From assembly GCF_014489635.1 (NCBI RefSeq), contig NZ_CP060828.1:3324001-3388000 (forward strand): a stretch of 64,000 nt of DNA, in the 5' to 3' direction. The position numbers and the translations under genes were made by a program. Origin of the DNA: Streptomyces roseirectus (GTDB taxonomy: Bacteria; Actinomycetota; Actinomycetes; Streptomycetales; Streptomycetaceae). Shown piece by piece: positions 26,950 to 35,684 of the stretch; within the stretch, counting starts at the first letter, position 1; every line of letters begins with the position of its first letter. Below the pieces are notes generated by a model, which worked only from the letters and a program-made list of their open reading frames with translations, was not told the origin of the DNA and did no database searches.

Positions 26950-27351
26950 TCACTTCCCAAGTCGGGCGTCGGCGCCGATCGGTTGCCGTCCCGCGCCAAG
27001 GGTGGCGCAGATCACAGCTGTTGCCATGCCGCCGAGCAGGAACAGGTACGAGCCGCCGCCCGCCGCGAACAGGAAGTCACCTTCCGGGCGGCCCGCCGTC
27101 AACAGGACGACGGCGATCATCCACCCGGCGGCCGGGGCGACGGCCCCCGCGCGCGTGCCGACGGCCCTGGCGCCGCCCAGGAACAGCCCGGCCGACCCTG
27201 CGAGCGCCAGCAGGAGTCCGCCGGGGAACCAGCCCGCCTGGACGAGCGATCCGGCGACGCCGGTGACGGCGCCGAGCACCAGGAGGCCGGCGTAGGCGGC
27301 GGCCCGGAGCGCGGAGGGGGGCTTGAGGGGCTGGGTGAGGTCGATCGACAT
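26950..27351 (-). CDS. DUF6113-type small integral membrane protein
   Basis: A 133-aa protein with four hydrophobic segments: AYAGLLVLGAVTGVAGSLV, LLLALAGSAGLFLGGARAVG, WMIAVVLLTA, and YLFLLGGMATAVICATLG. It follows mshB with a 1-bp stop/start overlap (TGATG), so translation is coupled to that of the mycothiol deacetylase. This gene pair is, from memory, conserved in Streptomyces. The function is unknown. Confidence 0.82.
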   Translation of the reverse strand: MSIDLTQPLKPPSALRAAAYAGLLVLGAVTGVAGSLVQAGWFPGGLLLALAGSAGLFLGGARAVGTRAGAVAPAAGWMIAVVLLTAGRPEGDFLFAAGGGSYLFLLGGMATAVICATLGAGRQPIGADARLGK

Positions 27352-28220
27352 CAGTCGGTCTCCAGTCCGGCGAAGAGGTCGCGCTCCAGCCCGTCGGAGG
27401 TCTCGCCGCGCTCCCCGCGCACGAGTTGGTAGTACTCCGTCGTGAACAGCGGCTGGGCGAGGTGGTTGGAGAGGACGAAGTAGCGTCCTCCGGGGGCCAC
27501 TTCGAGCTGCGTCGCGTGCGCGCGCATGGCGGTCGCCTTTGCGTCCGCGTACGGTCCGCCGTCGATCGCCGTGGTGATCAGCGCGCCGTCGACGACTCCG
27601 GGGACGTCGGCGATCTCGGCCGCCTTGTCGAACGGCAGCGCGGGAAGGTCTTCTTCCAGCCGCGCGAACGCGTCCTCGGCGACCGCGCGCGGGACGCGGT
27701 TGAAGTAGACCTTCGCGACGGGTACGCCCTCGGCGTCGGCGAGTTCGGCGGCACGCAGGGCGACGCGGTGGGCCTGGATGTGGTCGGGATGGCCGTAGCC
27801 GCCGTTCTCGTCGTACGTGACGAGCACCTGGGGCCGTACCTCGCGGATGACCTCCAGAAGCTGCCTGGCGGCCGTCTCGACGTCCGCCTGCCAGAAGCAG
27901 CCCGGGTCGTCGTTGTCGGCGGTGTCCATCATCCCGGAGTCGCCGTAGCGGCCCGCGCCGCCGAGCAGGCGGACGTCACTCACGCCGAGGGCGCGCATGG
28001 CGGCGGCCAGCTCCTCGCGCCGGTGCGCGCCCAGGGCCGCGCCGGAGAGGTGGGCGAGGCCGGGCGGGATGACCTCGCCGCGCTCCCCGAGCGTGCAGGT
28101 GACCAGGGTCACCCGCGCGCCGTCGGCCGCGTACCTGGCCATGGTCGCGCCGTTGTTGATCGACTCGTCGTCGGGGTGCGCGTGCACCAGGAGGAGCCGC
28201 CGGGGAGGGAGATCCGTCAT
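27351..28220 (-). CDS. mshB: Mycothiol biosynthesis deacetylase MshB
   Basis: A zinc deacetylase that removes the acetyl group from GlcNAc-inositol in mycothiol synthesis, 289 aa. The AHPDDE signature (His15, Asp18) near the N terminus and [12 protein letters not shown] (third zinc ligand) match the LmbE/MshB family. [12 protein letters not shown] is a segment specific to MshB. Mycothiol is the actinobacterial low-molecular-weight thiol, so the gene supports the taxonomic call. The ATG lies at 28218-28220; no long leader is seen. Confidence 0.95.
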   Translation of the reverse strand: MTDLPPRRLLLVHAHPDDESINNGATMARYAADGARVTLVTCTLGERGEVIPPGLAHLSGAALGAHRREELAAAMRALGVSDVRLLGGAGRYGDSGMMDTADNDDPGCFWQADVETAARQLLEVIREVRPQVLVTYDENGGYGHPDHIQAHRVALRAAELADAEGVPVAKVYFNRVPRAVAEDAFARLEEDLPALPFDKAAEIADVPGVVDGALITTAIDGGPYADAKATAMRAHATQLEVAPGGRYFVLSNHLAQPLFTTEYYQLVRGERGETSDGLERDLFAGLETD

Positions 28221-28292
28221 GGGGCCAGCCTACGAGGCACCGGGACGGACAGGACTGATCGGCCCCGATCGGGGAAGCCGGACAGGGATAGG

Positions 28293-28321
28293 AGGCTCCG
28301 GTCGTGGCCGGACCGGAGCCT
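28293..28321 (-). terminator. Terminator hairpin after the 64-aa membrane protein gene
   Basis: Arms AGGCTCCGGTC and GACCGGAGCCT (11 bp, perfect) enclose a 7-nt loop. On the minus transcript the stem begins 15 nt after the stop codon and ends 72 bp before the mshB start. Confidence 0.8.
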
Positions 28322-28336
28322 TGGCTGGAAGGGGGG

Positions 28337-28531
28337 TCAGAACTTGAGGCTGCCGATCATGTCGGCCACGCTGGTCGTCAGATCGCTGATCGTCGGGGCG
28401 ATGGTGGAGGACGCCAGATAGAAGCCGAGCAGGACGCAGATGAGGGCGTGACCGCCCTTCAGTCCCGACTTCTTGATCAGCAAGAAGACGACGATCGCCA
28501 GCAGCACCACCGCCGATATCGAGAGTGCCAC
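28337..28531 (-). CDS. 64-aa conserved small membrane protein
   Basis: A short protein with two hydrophobic segments: residues 1-20 (ALSISAVVLLAIVVFLLI) and 28-46 (ALICVLLGFYLASSTIAP), then a polar tail. A basic KKSGLKGGH loop between them suggests both ends face outward. GGAGGT sits just upstream of the ATG, and a good terminator follows, supporting a real gene. I believe it is conserved in streptomycetes, but the function is unknown. Divergent from the S9 peptidase. Confidence 0.75.
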   Translation of the reverse strand: MALSISAVVLLAIVVFLLIKKSGLKGGHALICVLLGFYLASSTIAPTISDLTTSVADMIGSLKF

Positions 28532-28715
28532 GGCGGCTCACCTCCAAGAACCCGGGTACCAGGGGAACAGAGCGGGAGAACGTGTAAATCCATACAACAG
28601 CCAGCAGGTTCATACCCACACAGCGGTAGTGATCATAGCTACGGATATGCGCGCATCCTTCGGCGCACGGACGCGCAAGGGGGCGCGCGGCCAACATGCC
28701 TCGTAGGGTCGGACC

Positions 28716-30854
28716 ATGACCATCGAGAGCGGTTCTCCCGCCGACTCCTTCCCCCGACGACACGCCCGTACCCAGCGGTTCACCCTCGGCGCGCCGCGTT
28801 CGTTCACCGTCGCGCCGGGCGGAGAGCGTGTCGCGTTCCTGCGTTCGCCCTCCGGCACGGATCGCGCGAACGCCCTGTGGATCCTCGACCCGGCGGACGG
28901 CTCCGAGCGCCTTGCGGCCGATCCCGTCGCCCTCCTCGGCGGCGCCGGCGAGGACCTGCCGCCCGAGGAGCGCGCCCGGCGCGAGCGCACGCGCGAGGGC
29001 GGCGCCGGCATCGTCGGCTACGCCACCGACGCGGCCGTCGAGTTGGCCTCTTTCGCCTTGTCAGGGCGGCTTTTCACGGCCGAGCTGCGGGCCGGTACGG
29101 CACGCGAACTCCCCGTGCGCGGGCCGGTGATCGACCCTCGTCCGGCACCCGACGGGCGGCACATCGCGTACGTCGCGGGGGGCGCCCTGCGGGTCGTCGG
29201 TGCGGAGGGCGACGGCGATCGGGCGCTCGCCGAACCAGAATCCGCGTCCGTCACGTACGGATTGGCCGAATTCATCGCCGCCGAGGAGATGGACCGGCAC
29301 CGCGGCTTCTGGTGGTCGCCGGAGTCGGACCGGCTGCTCGTGGCGTGCGTGGACGACACGCCGGTGAAGCGGTGGTGGATCTCGGACCCGGCCCACCCGG
29401 AACGTGAGCCACAGCACATTCCGTACGCGCAGGCGGGCACCGAGAACGCGATCGTACGCCTGTTCGCGCTGGGCCTCGACGGGACCCGGACCGAGATCGT
29501 CTGGGACCGTGCGCGCTTCCCGTACCTGGCGCGTGTGCACTGGTCAGCAGCGGGTGCGCCCCTGCTGCTCGTACAGGCGCGCGACCAGCGGAGCCAGCTC
29601 TATCTGGCGGTGGACCCGGACACCGGGACGACCCGGATGGTGCACGCGGACGAAGATCGGATTTGGCTGGATCTTTTCGCCGGTGTGCCCTCCTGGAGCC
29701 CTTCCGGACAGCTCGTCCGGATCGCCGACGAGGGCGGCGCGCGCGTCCTCGCGGTCGGCGAGCGTCCGCTGACGACGGCCCAGTTGCATGTGCGAGCGGT
29801 CCTGGACGTCGGTTCCGACGACGTCCTGGTGTCGGCCTCCGCCGGGGAGGAGGCGGCCGATCCCGAGACCGGCGAGGTGCACGTCTACCGCGTCAACGAG
29901 CTGGGCGTGCAGCGCCTCTCGCAGGAGCCCGGCGTCCACACGGCGGTGCGTTCCGGGGACGTCACCGTCCTCGTCTCGGCGTCCCTGGAGCGGGCGGGCG
30001 CCCGCGCGCGTGTGCTGCGGGACGGCAAGGTGGTCGCGACGGTCGCCTCGTACGCCGAAGATCCCGGCCTGTCCCCGCGCGTTCGGCTCACGCAGGGGGG
30101 CGCACGCCGGATTCCGTGCGCCGTGCTGCTGCCTCGGGACCACGACGGTGTCACCCCCCTGCCGGTCCTCCTCGACCCCTACGGGGGTCCGCACGGGCAG
30201 CGTGTCGTCGCCGCGCACAATCCCCACCTCACCTCGCAGTGGTTCGCCGACCAGGGGTTCGCGGTCGTCGTCGCCGACGGGCGCGGGACGCCGGGGCGGT
30301 CACCGGCCTGGGAGAAGGCCGTGCGCGACGAACTCGCCGCCGTCGTCCTGGAGGACCAGGTCGACGCGCTCCAGGCGCTCGCCGCCGAGTTCCCGCTCGA
30401 CCTCAGCCGGGTCGCCATCCGGGGCTGGTCCTTCGGCGGCTACCTCGCCGCCCTCGCGGTCCTGCGCCGGCCGGACGTCTTCCACGCGGCCGTCGTCGGC
30501 GCGCCCGTCACCGACCTGCGCCTCTACGACACCCACTACCAGGAGCGCTACCTCGGCCACCCCGCCGAGCAGCCGGACGTCTACCGGCGCAACTCCCTCG
30601 TGGACGACGCGGGGCTGGTCGACGCGGCACCCGAACACCGGCCGATGATGATCATCCACGGCCTGGCGGACGACAACGTGGTCGTCGCGCACTCCCTGCG
30701 CCTGTCCTCGGCCCTCCTCGCCGCCGGCCGCCCGCACGAGGTGCTGCCGCTGTCGGGCGTCACGCACATGACCCCGCAGGAGGAGGTCGCGGAGAACCTG
30801 CTGCGGCTGCAACTGGACTTCCTGCGGCGGTCGTTGGGGCTCGACCAGGGCTGA
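28716..30854 (+). CDS. S9 family peptidase (dipeptidyl peptidase IV-like)
   Basis: A 712-aa serine peptidase that removes dipeptides from peptide N termini or trims oligopeptides. The N-terminal half (to about residue 440) is the DPP IV beta-propeller, with DLFAGVPSWSPSGQLVRIAD. It includes the glutamate motif that binds the substrate amino terminus (GLAEFIAAEEMDRHRGFWWS). The alpha/beta-hydrolase half has Ser572 in GWSFGGY, Asp652 in HGLADDNVV and His684 in SGVTHMT. No signal peptide is evident, so it is probably cytoplasmic. It sits next to three peptide importers and could process imported peptides, though it is transcribed separately. Confidence 0.94.
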   Translation: MTIESGSPADSFPRRHARTQRFTLGAPRSFTVAPGGERVAFLRSPSGTDRANALWILDPADGSERLAADPVALLGGAGEDLPPEERARRERTREGGAGIVGYATDAAVELASFALSGRLFTAELRAGTARELPVRGPVIDPRPAPDGRHIAYVAGGALRVVGAEGDGDRALAEPESASVTYGLAEFIAAEEMDRHRGFWWSPESDRLLVACVDDTPVKRWWISDPAHPEREPQHIPYAQAGTENAIVRLFALGLDGTRTEIVWDRARFPYLARVHWSAAGAPLLLVQARDQRSQLYLAVDPDTGTTRMVHADEDRIWLDLFAGVPSWSPSGQLVRIADEGGARVLAVGERPLTTAQLHVRAVLDVGSDDVLVSASAGEEAADPETGEVHVYRVNELGVQRLSQEPGVHTAVRSGDVTVLVSASLERAGARARVLRDGKVVATVASYAEDPGLSPRVRLTQGGARRIPCAVLLPRDHDGVTPLPVLLDPYGGPHGQRVVAAHNPHLTSQWFADQGFAVVVADGRGTPGRSPAWEKAVRDELAAVVLEDQVDALQALAAEFPLDLSRVAIRGWSFGGYLAALAVLRRPDVFHAAVVGAPVTDLRLYDTHYQERYLGHPAEQPDVYRRNSLVDDAGLVDAAPEHRPMMIIHGLADDNVVVAHSLRLSSALLAAGRPHEVLPLSGVTHMTPQEEVAENLLRLQLDFLRRSLGLDQG

Positions 30855-30862
30855 CGCACGGC

Positions 30863-30898
30863 AACGGGCCGGAGCGACATGGCGCGCTCCGGCCCGTT
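30863..30898. terminator. Terminator hairpin after the S9 peptidase
   Basis: AACGGGCCGGAGCG and CGCTCCGGCCCGTT (14 bp, perfect) flank an 8-nt loop, starting 9 nt after the peptidase stop. It may also end transcripts coming from the peptide importer operon on the other strand, whose last stop is about 110 nt away. Confidence 0.85.
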
Positions 30899-31005
30899 TA
30901 CGGCACCCGCACGGCCGTACGTTGTTCAGCTTGGGGCGTCCGTATATCGGAACCGGGTCGGGAAAGTTGCCTGCGTGTTAACGCGGTTACTGTGCGTTTG
31001 GGGCG

Positions 31006-32070
31006 TTATCGGGGGGCATTTCCTTGATCGTCTTCCGGGGGCACCACTTGCTTCTCCTCCGCGAAGTGGCAGGCCGAGTCGTGTGCGGCGGGCCCCTCGA
31101 CGCCCCTGAACTCCGCCGGGACCGCGAGCAGCGGGACCTCCCGCGCGCACCGCTCCCTCGCCTTCCAGCAGCGCGTGCGGAAGCGGCAGCCGGAGGGGAC
31201 GTTCGTGGGGGACGGGACGTCGCCGGCCAGGATGATCCGCTCCCGGTGCTCCCTCGCGGCCGGGTCGGGGACCGGGACGGCCGACAGGAGCGCCTGCGTG
31301 TACGGGTGCGTGGGGTGGTCGTAGATCTCCGCGTCCTTGCCGATCTCCACGATCCGGCCCAGGTACATCACGCCGACCCGGTCCGAGATGTGCCGGACGA
31401 TCGACAGGTCGTGCGCGATGAACACGTACGACAGGTCGAACTCGCTCTGCAGGCGCTCCAGCAGGTTGATCACCTGCGCCTGCACGGAGACGTCCAGGGC
31501 CGACACCGGTTCGTCCGCGACGATCACCTCGGGGCGCAGCGCGAGTCCGCGCGCGATGCCGATGCGCTGGCGCTGGCCGCCGGAGAACTGGTGGGGGTAG
31601 CGGTTGATGTACTCCGGGTTCAGGCCGACGACGTCCAGGAGGTCCTGGACGCGCTTGCGCCGGTCGCCCTTCGGGGCCACCTCGGGGTGGATCTCGTACG
31701 GTTCGCCGATGATGTCGCCGACGGTCATGCGGGGGTTGAGCGAGGTGTACGGGTCCTGGAACACCATCTGGATGTTCCGGCGGACCGACTTGAGGGCCCG
31801 CCCGGACAGCTTGGTGATGTCCTCGCCCTTGTACTTGATCGAGCCCTCGGTGGGGCGTTCGAGGTTGACCAGCATCTTGGCGACTGTTGATTTGCCGCAG
31901 CCGGACTCCCCCACGATGCCCAGGGTCTCTCCACTGTTGAGGGTGAAATCAACACCGTCCACGGCTTTGACCGCGCCGACCTGCTTCTTGAACAGGATGC
32001 CTTGAGTGAGCGGGTAGTGCTTGACCAGTCCGGTCACTTCGAGGATCGGCTCAACTGTTGAATCAACCAT
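31006..32070 (-). CDS. Peptide ABC importer, ATP-binding subunit (DppF/OppF-like), operon 1
   Basis: A 354-aa ATPase of an oligopeptide/dipeptide importer. Walker [10 protein letters not shown], signature [18 protein letters not shown], Walker [13 protein letters not shown] and [12 protein letters not shown] are intact. The C-terminal oligopeptide-type extension has the cysteine pattern [14 protein letters not shown] found in OppD/F proteins. Last gene of operon 1. Its ATG overlaps the 3' end of the upstream ATPase gene by 8 bp. It is strikingly similar to the corresponding protein of operon 2 (46184-47293), which points to duplication of the whole operon. Confidence 0.94.
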   Translation of the reverse strand: MVDSTVEPILEVTGLVKHYPLTQGILFKKQVGAVKAVDGVDFTLNSGETLGIVGESGCGKSTVAKMLVNLERPTEGSIKYKGEDITKLSGRALKSVRRNIQMVFQDPYTSLNPRMTVGDIIGEPYEIHPEVAPKGDRRKRVQDLLDVVGLNPEYINRYPHQFSGGQRQRIGIARGLALRPEVIVADEPVSALDVSVQAQVINLLERLQSEFDLSYVFIAHDLSIVRHISDRVGVMYLGRIVEIGKDAEIYDHPTHPYTQALLSAVPVPDPAAREHRERIILAGDVPSPTNVPSGCRFRTRCWKARERCAREVPLLAVPAEFRGVEGPAAHDSACHFAEEKQVVPPEDDQGNAPR

Positions 32071-33052
32071 TGAGGCATTCCCTCCAGAAGTGGCACGCAC
32101 TTGACCGGCTGCCGCCGCCGTCAACCTGATCAACCTGGTGCAGTGGTGGTACATCTGTCCGGCAGACGTCTTGAGCCATCGGGCAGCGGGGGTTGAACGC
32201 GCAACCCATCGGGATGTTCATCAAGTTGGGTGGCAGCCCCTTGATCGCGTACAGCTCCTGGCCCTTCTGATCAAGACGGGGGATGGAATCAAGCAGTCCG
32301 CGTGTATAGGGATGAGCCGGTGCTTTGTAGATGTCGTGCACCGGTGCCTGCTCGACGATCCGGCCCGCGTACATGACGGCGATGCGGTCGGCGACGTCGG
32401 CGACGACGCCGAGGTCGTGGGTGATGAGGATCAGGCCCATGTTGTACTCGCGCTGCAACTCCGCGAGCAGGTCCATGACCTGGGCCTGGACGGTGACGTC
32501 GAGGGCGGTGGTCGGCTCGTCGGCGATGATCAGCGCCGGCTCAAGCGCCAGCGCCATGGCGATCATGATGCGTTGACGCATGCCGCCGGAGAACTGGTGG
32601 GGGTACTGGCGGACGCGTTCCTTCGCGGCGGGGATGCGGACGCGGTCCATCAGCTCGACGGCCTTGGCGCGGGCGTCCTTGCGGGACATGCCCCGGTGCA
32701 CCTCGAACATCTCGCCCAGCTGATCCCCCACGGTCAGCACGGGGTTCAGCGAGGACAGCGCGTCCTGGAAGATCATCGCCATCTGGGCGCCCCTGATCTT
32801 CCGCCGCTCCTCCTCCTTGAGCTTCAGCAGATCCTGCCCCTGGAACAGGATCTCGCCCCCGCCGATCCGCCCCGGCGGCACATCCAGAATCCCCATGATC
32901 GCCTGCGCGGTGACGGACTTCCCCGACCCCGACTCCCCCAGCACCGCCAGCGTCTCCCCCGCCTCCACCCCGTACGACACCCCGTTCACAGCCTTGGCGA
33001 CCCCGTCCCGCGTACGGAACTCCACATGCAGATCACGCACTTCGAGCAGCAT
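32063..33052 (-). CDS. Peptide ABC importer, ATP-binding subunit (DppD/OppD-like), operon 1
   Basis: A 329-aa ATPase. Walker A is GESGSGKSV, signature [18 protein letters not shown], Walker [13 protein letters not shown] and switch [12 protein letters not shown]. The C-terminal part contains [14 protein letters not shown] and the SACHF motif. The first bases are read as [17 protein letters not shown]. It precedes the second ATPase gene with an 8-bp overlap and is separated from the permease gene upstream by 747 bp, a spacing that is not normal for a dpp/opp operon. Confidence 0.94.
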   Translation of the reverse strand: MLLEVRDLHVEFRTRDGVAKAVNGVSYGVEAGETLAVLGESGSGKSVTAQAIMGILDVPPGRIGGGEILFQGQDLLKLKEEERRKIRGAQMAMIFQDALSSLNPVLTVGDQLGEMFEVHRGMSRKDARAKAVELMDRVRIPAAKERVRQYPHQFSGGMRQRIMIAMALALEPALIIADEPTTALDVTVQAQVMDLLAELQREYNMGLILITHDLGVVADVADRIAVMYAGRIVEQAPVHDIYKAPAHPYTRGLLDSIPRLDQKGQELYAIKGLPPNLMNIPMGCAFNPRCPMAQDVCRTDVPPLHQVDQVDGGGSRSSACHFWRECLNG

Positions 33053-33799
33053 GACGACGGCTCACCTCACTTCCGGACGGACCGAACAGGACACGAACGA
33101 CACACGGCACCGCGCGACGCGCGGAACACCGGAACACCGGAACACCGGGACACCGGGACAGCGAGACCGGGCACGACAACGCACACCCCACCGACGCTCC
33201 CCGGCACGGGTCGGGCCCCCACCCCAGGACCGGCGCACAAGGGCTCGGCAGCTCGCCGGACCGGTGAACAGGAGCCGCCGAGCACCGGCCGCCGAAGCCG
33301 CGAGCACGTCGCCGCGTGTACCGTCGGCGAGACCCACGTCCCACACCCCCGCACACCGCCCTCGGCACCCCGGCGCACCGAGCACACCCGCGAGCCCTCG
33401 CACACCGGCCGTCCCGAGGCGGCACCCCACCCCGCCGCACCGACAATCGCCGGGCGCGCCGACCTCGTCCACGTCGCCCCACACGAGCGCGGCGTTCCGG
33501 CGCCTCGCCCGCCCGCTCGTACCGGCCCGGGTACGCGGCAGCAGCGCGGGATGACGTCGGGCGCCGGGCTGACCGACGGCGTGCCGGCCGCCGGATCCGG
33601 GCAGGGTCCAGTGTCTCCGGGCTCCGGGGCACGCGTCCTCGACCGTCCGGACCGGTTCCGGTCACGGCTGACCCGTACGCCTGGCGTCCCGGGGGACCCA
33701 CCGCACCGGTAACCGCCGGGCGCGCCGGCGTCGTCCGCGTCCATGGCCGCGTACACACCGCCCCCGGAACCCACCCGTGCCCATGCCGTCCTCACCCCC
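33053..33799. other. 747-bp spacer inside peptide importer operon 1
   Basis: No credible gene. The sequence opens with a short tandem run of GGAACACC and GGGACACC units (33122-33160). It also has an internal direct repeat of about 45 bp: 33431-33477 resembles 33697-33743, sharing CGCCGGGCGCGCCG with GTCC flanks. Remaining frames are Arg/Gly-rich. The spacer splits the permeases from the ATPases, so either transcription reads through or the ATPase genes have an internal promoter here. Confidence 0.6.
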
Positions 33800-34762
33800 T
33801 CACCTCAGCTTCGGGTCGAGGGCGTCGCGGACGGCGTCGCCGAGCATGATGAAGGCGAGGACGGTGATGGCGAGGGCGCCGGAGGGCCAGAGGAGGGCGT
33901 GGGGGGCGTTGCGGATGTAGGGGGAGGCGGCGGAGATGTCGATGCCCCAGGAGACGGTGGGGGGTTTGAGGCCGACGCCGAGGTAGGAGAGGGTCGCTTC
34001 CAGGGCGATGTAGGTGCCCAGGGCGATGGTGGCGACGACGATCACCGGGGCCACCGCGTTGGGGGCGATGTGGCGCAGGAGCATGCGGGAGTTGGAGGCG
34101 CCGAGGGCGCGCGCGGCCTGGACGTAGTCGTTCTGTTTGGCCGTGATGACGGAGCCGCGCGCGATGCGGGAGATCTGGGGCCACCCCAGGAGGACCATGA
34201 AGCCGATCACCGGCCAGATCGTGTTGCTGGTGACGACCGAGAGGAGGACGAGGCCGCCCAGCACCACCGGGATCGCGAAGAAGATGTCGGTGATGCGGGA
34301 GAGGACCGAGTCCCAGACGCCGCCGAAGAAGCCCGCGAGCCCGCCGAGGACGCTGCCGAAGACGGCGACGCCGAGGGTGGCGAGCACGCCGACGGCGACG
34401 GAGGTGCGCGCGCCGTAGACCGTGCGGGTGTAGACGTCGCAGCCCTGCCCGTCGTAGCCGAAGGGGTGCCCGGCGGAGGAGCCCTGCTGGGCCTTGCCGA
34501 GGTCGCACTTGAGCGGCGAGCCGGAGGCGATGGCCGAGGGCCACAGGGAGATGAAGATCAGGAAGAGGATGACGAGGGCGGAGACGAGGAAGACGGGGTT
34601 GCGGCGCAGGTCGCGCCAGGCGTCGGACCACAGCGAGCGGGGTTTCTCCGACGGCCCGCCGGGACCGGGCTCCAGGCTGGCCCCCTCGCTGACCGCGAGG
34701 TCCATCGCCGCGCCCATCCCGGTACCGGCGATCGCGACCTCGGGTTCCTGGGGTTCAGGCAT
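33800..34762 (-). CDS. Peptide ABC importer, permease (DppC/OppC-like), operon 1
   Basis: A 320-aa permease. A long cytoplasmic N terminus (about 48 aa) precedes the OppC-type first helix (VFLVSALVILFLIFISLWP). A periplasmic loop with HPFGYDGQGCDVYTRTVYG follows, and the ATPase-coupling EAA loop is RALGASNSRMLLRHIAPNA. Six membrane segments can be counted. Its start overlaps the preceding permease gene by 8 bp. It forms a heterodimer with the DppB-like subunit. Confidence 0.93.
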   Translation of the reverse strand: MPEPQEPEVAIAGTGMGAAMDLAVSEGASLEPGPGGPSEKPRSLWSDAWRDLRRNPVFLVSALVILFLIFISLWPSAIASGSPLKCDLGKAQQGSSAGHPFGYDGQGCDVYTRTVYGARTSVAVGVLATLGVAVFGSVLGGLAGFFGGVWDSVLSRITDIFFAIPVVLGGLVLLSVVTSNTIWPVIGFMVLLGWPQISRIARGSVITAKQNDYVQAARALGASNSRMLLRHIAPNAVAPVIVVATIALGTYIALEATLSYLGVGLKPPTVSWGIDISAASPYIRNAPHALLWPSGALAITVLAFIMLGDAVRDALDPKLR

Positions 34763-35678
34763 AGCGGATCCTCGGGTCGAGTACGGCGTACAGGAGGTCG
34801 ACGAGCAGGTTCGCCACGAGGAACACGAGGACCAGCACGGTCACGAAACCGACGACGGTCTGTGTGTTCTGGCGCAGGATCCCCTGGTAGAGCTGGTATC
34901 CGACGCCGTGGATGTTGAAGATCCGCTCGGTGACGATCGCCCCGCCCATGAGCGCGCCGACGTCCGTCCCGATGAACGTGACGACGGGGATGAGGGAGTT
35001 GCGCAGCAGGTGCCGGGTGACGACGCGCCGCCTGGGCAGCCCCTTGGCGATCGCCGTGCGGACGTAGTCGGCGCGCCGGTTCTCCGCGATGGACGTCCGG
35101 GTCAGCCGGGTGACGTACGCCAGTGACACGGACGCCAGCACGAGCCCGGGGACGAAGAGTTCACCGAACTCGGCGTCCGAGGAGACCGACGGTTTGATCC
35201 AGCCCCACTCGACGCCGAGCAGCAGCTGGAGCAGCAGGCCGGTGACGAAGGTGGGGATGGAGATGACGACGAGGGTGACGAGGAGGACGACCGTGTCGAC
35301 GGGCTTGCCGCGCCGCAGGCCGGTGATCACGCCCAGCGAGATGCCGAGGACGATCTCGATGAGGATCGCGACGATCGTCAGCCGGATCGTGACGGGGAAC
35401 GCCGTCGACATCAGCTCGGTGACCTTCTGGCCGTTGAACGCCGTACCGAAGTCGCCGGTGAAGACGTTCCCCATGTAGGTCAGGTACTGCTGCCAGACGG
35501 GCTTGTCGAGGCCGAACTCCTTCTTGAGCTGGGCGGCCGTGGCGGGGTCGCACTGCCGCTGGCCGCACAGGCCCGCGACGGGGTCGCCCATCACGTTGAC
35601 CATGAGGAAGATGAGCAGGGTGGCGCCGACGAAGACGGGGACCATCTGGAGCAGGCGCCGGACGACGTAGCGTCCCAT
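34755..35678 (-). CDS. Peptide ABC importer, permease (DppB/OppB-like), operon 1
   Basis: A 307-aa permease starting GRYVVRRLLQMVPVFVGATL, the standard DppB opening. The periplasmic segment LCGQRQCDPATAAQLKKEFG and the EAA-type loop (AIAKGLPRRRVVTRHLLRNS) are clear, with six helices and the family C terminus LLYAVLDPRIRYA. It starts 6 bp after the stop of the peptide-binding lipoprotein gene, so the two are cotranscribed. Confidence 0.94.
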   Translation of the reverse strand: MGRYVVRRLLQMVPVFVGATLLIFLMVNVMGDPVAGLCGQRQCDPATAAQLKKEFGLDKPVWQQYLTYMGNVFTGDFGTAFNGQKVTELMSTAFPVTIRLTIVAILIEIVLGISLGVITGLRRGKPVDTVVLLVTLVVISIPTFVTGLLLQLLLGVEWGWIKPSVSSDAEFGELFVPGLVLASVSLAYVTRLTRTSIAENRRADYVRTAIAKGLPRRRVVTRHLLRNSLIPVVTFIGTDVGALMGGAIVTERIFNIHGVGYQLYQGILRQNTQTVVGFVTVLVLVFLVANLLVDLLYAVLDPRIRYA

Positions 35679-35684
35679 GGCGGC

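Noticed and set aside
33067..33795. 242-codon minus-strand open frame in the operon 1 spacer
   Set aside because: Composition is Gly/Arg/Cys-rich, several other frames are also open over the same stretch, and it has no recognisable domain.
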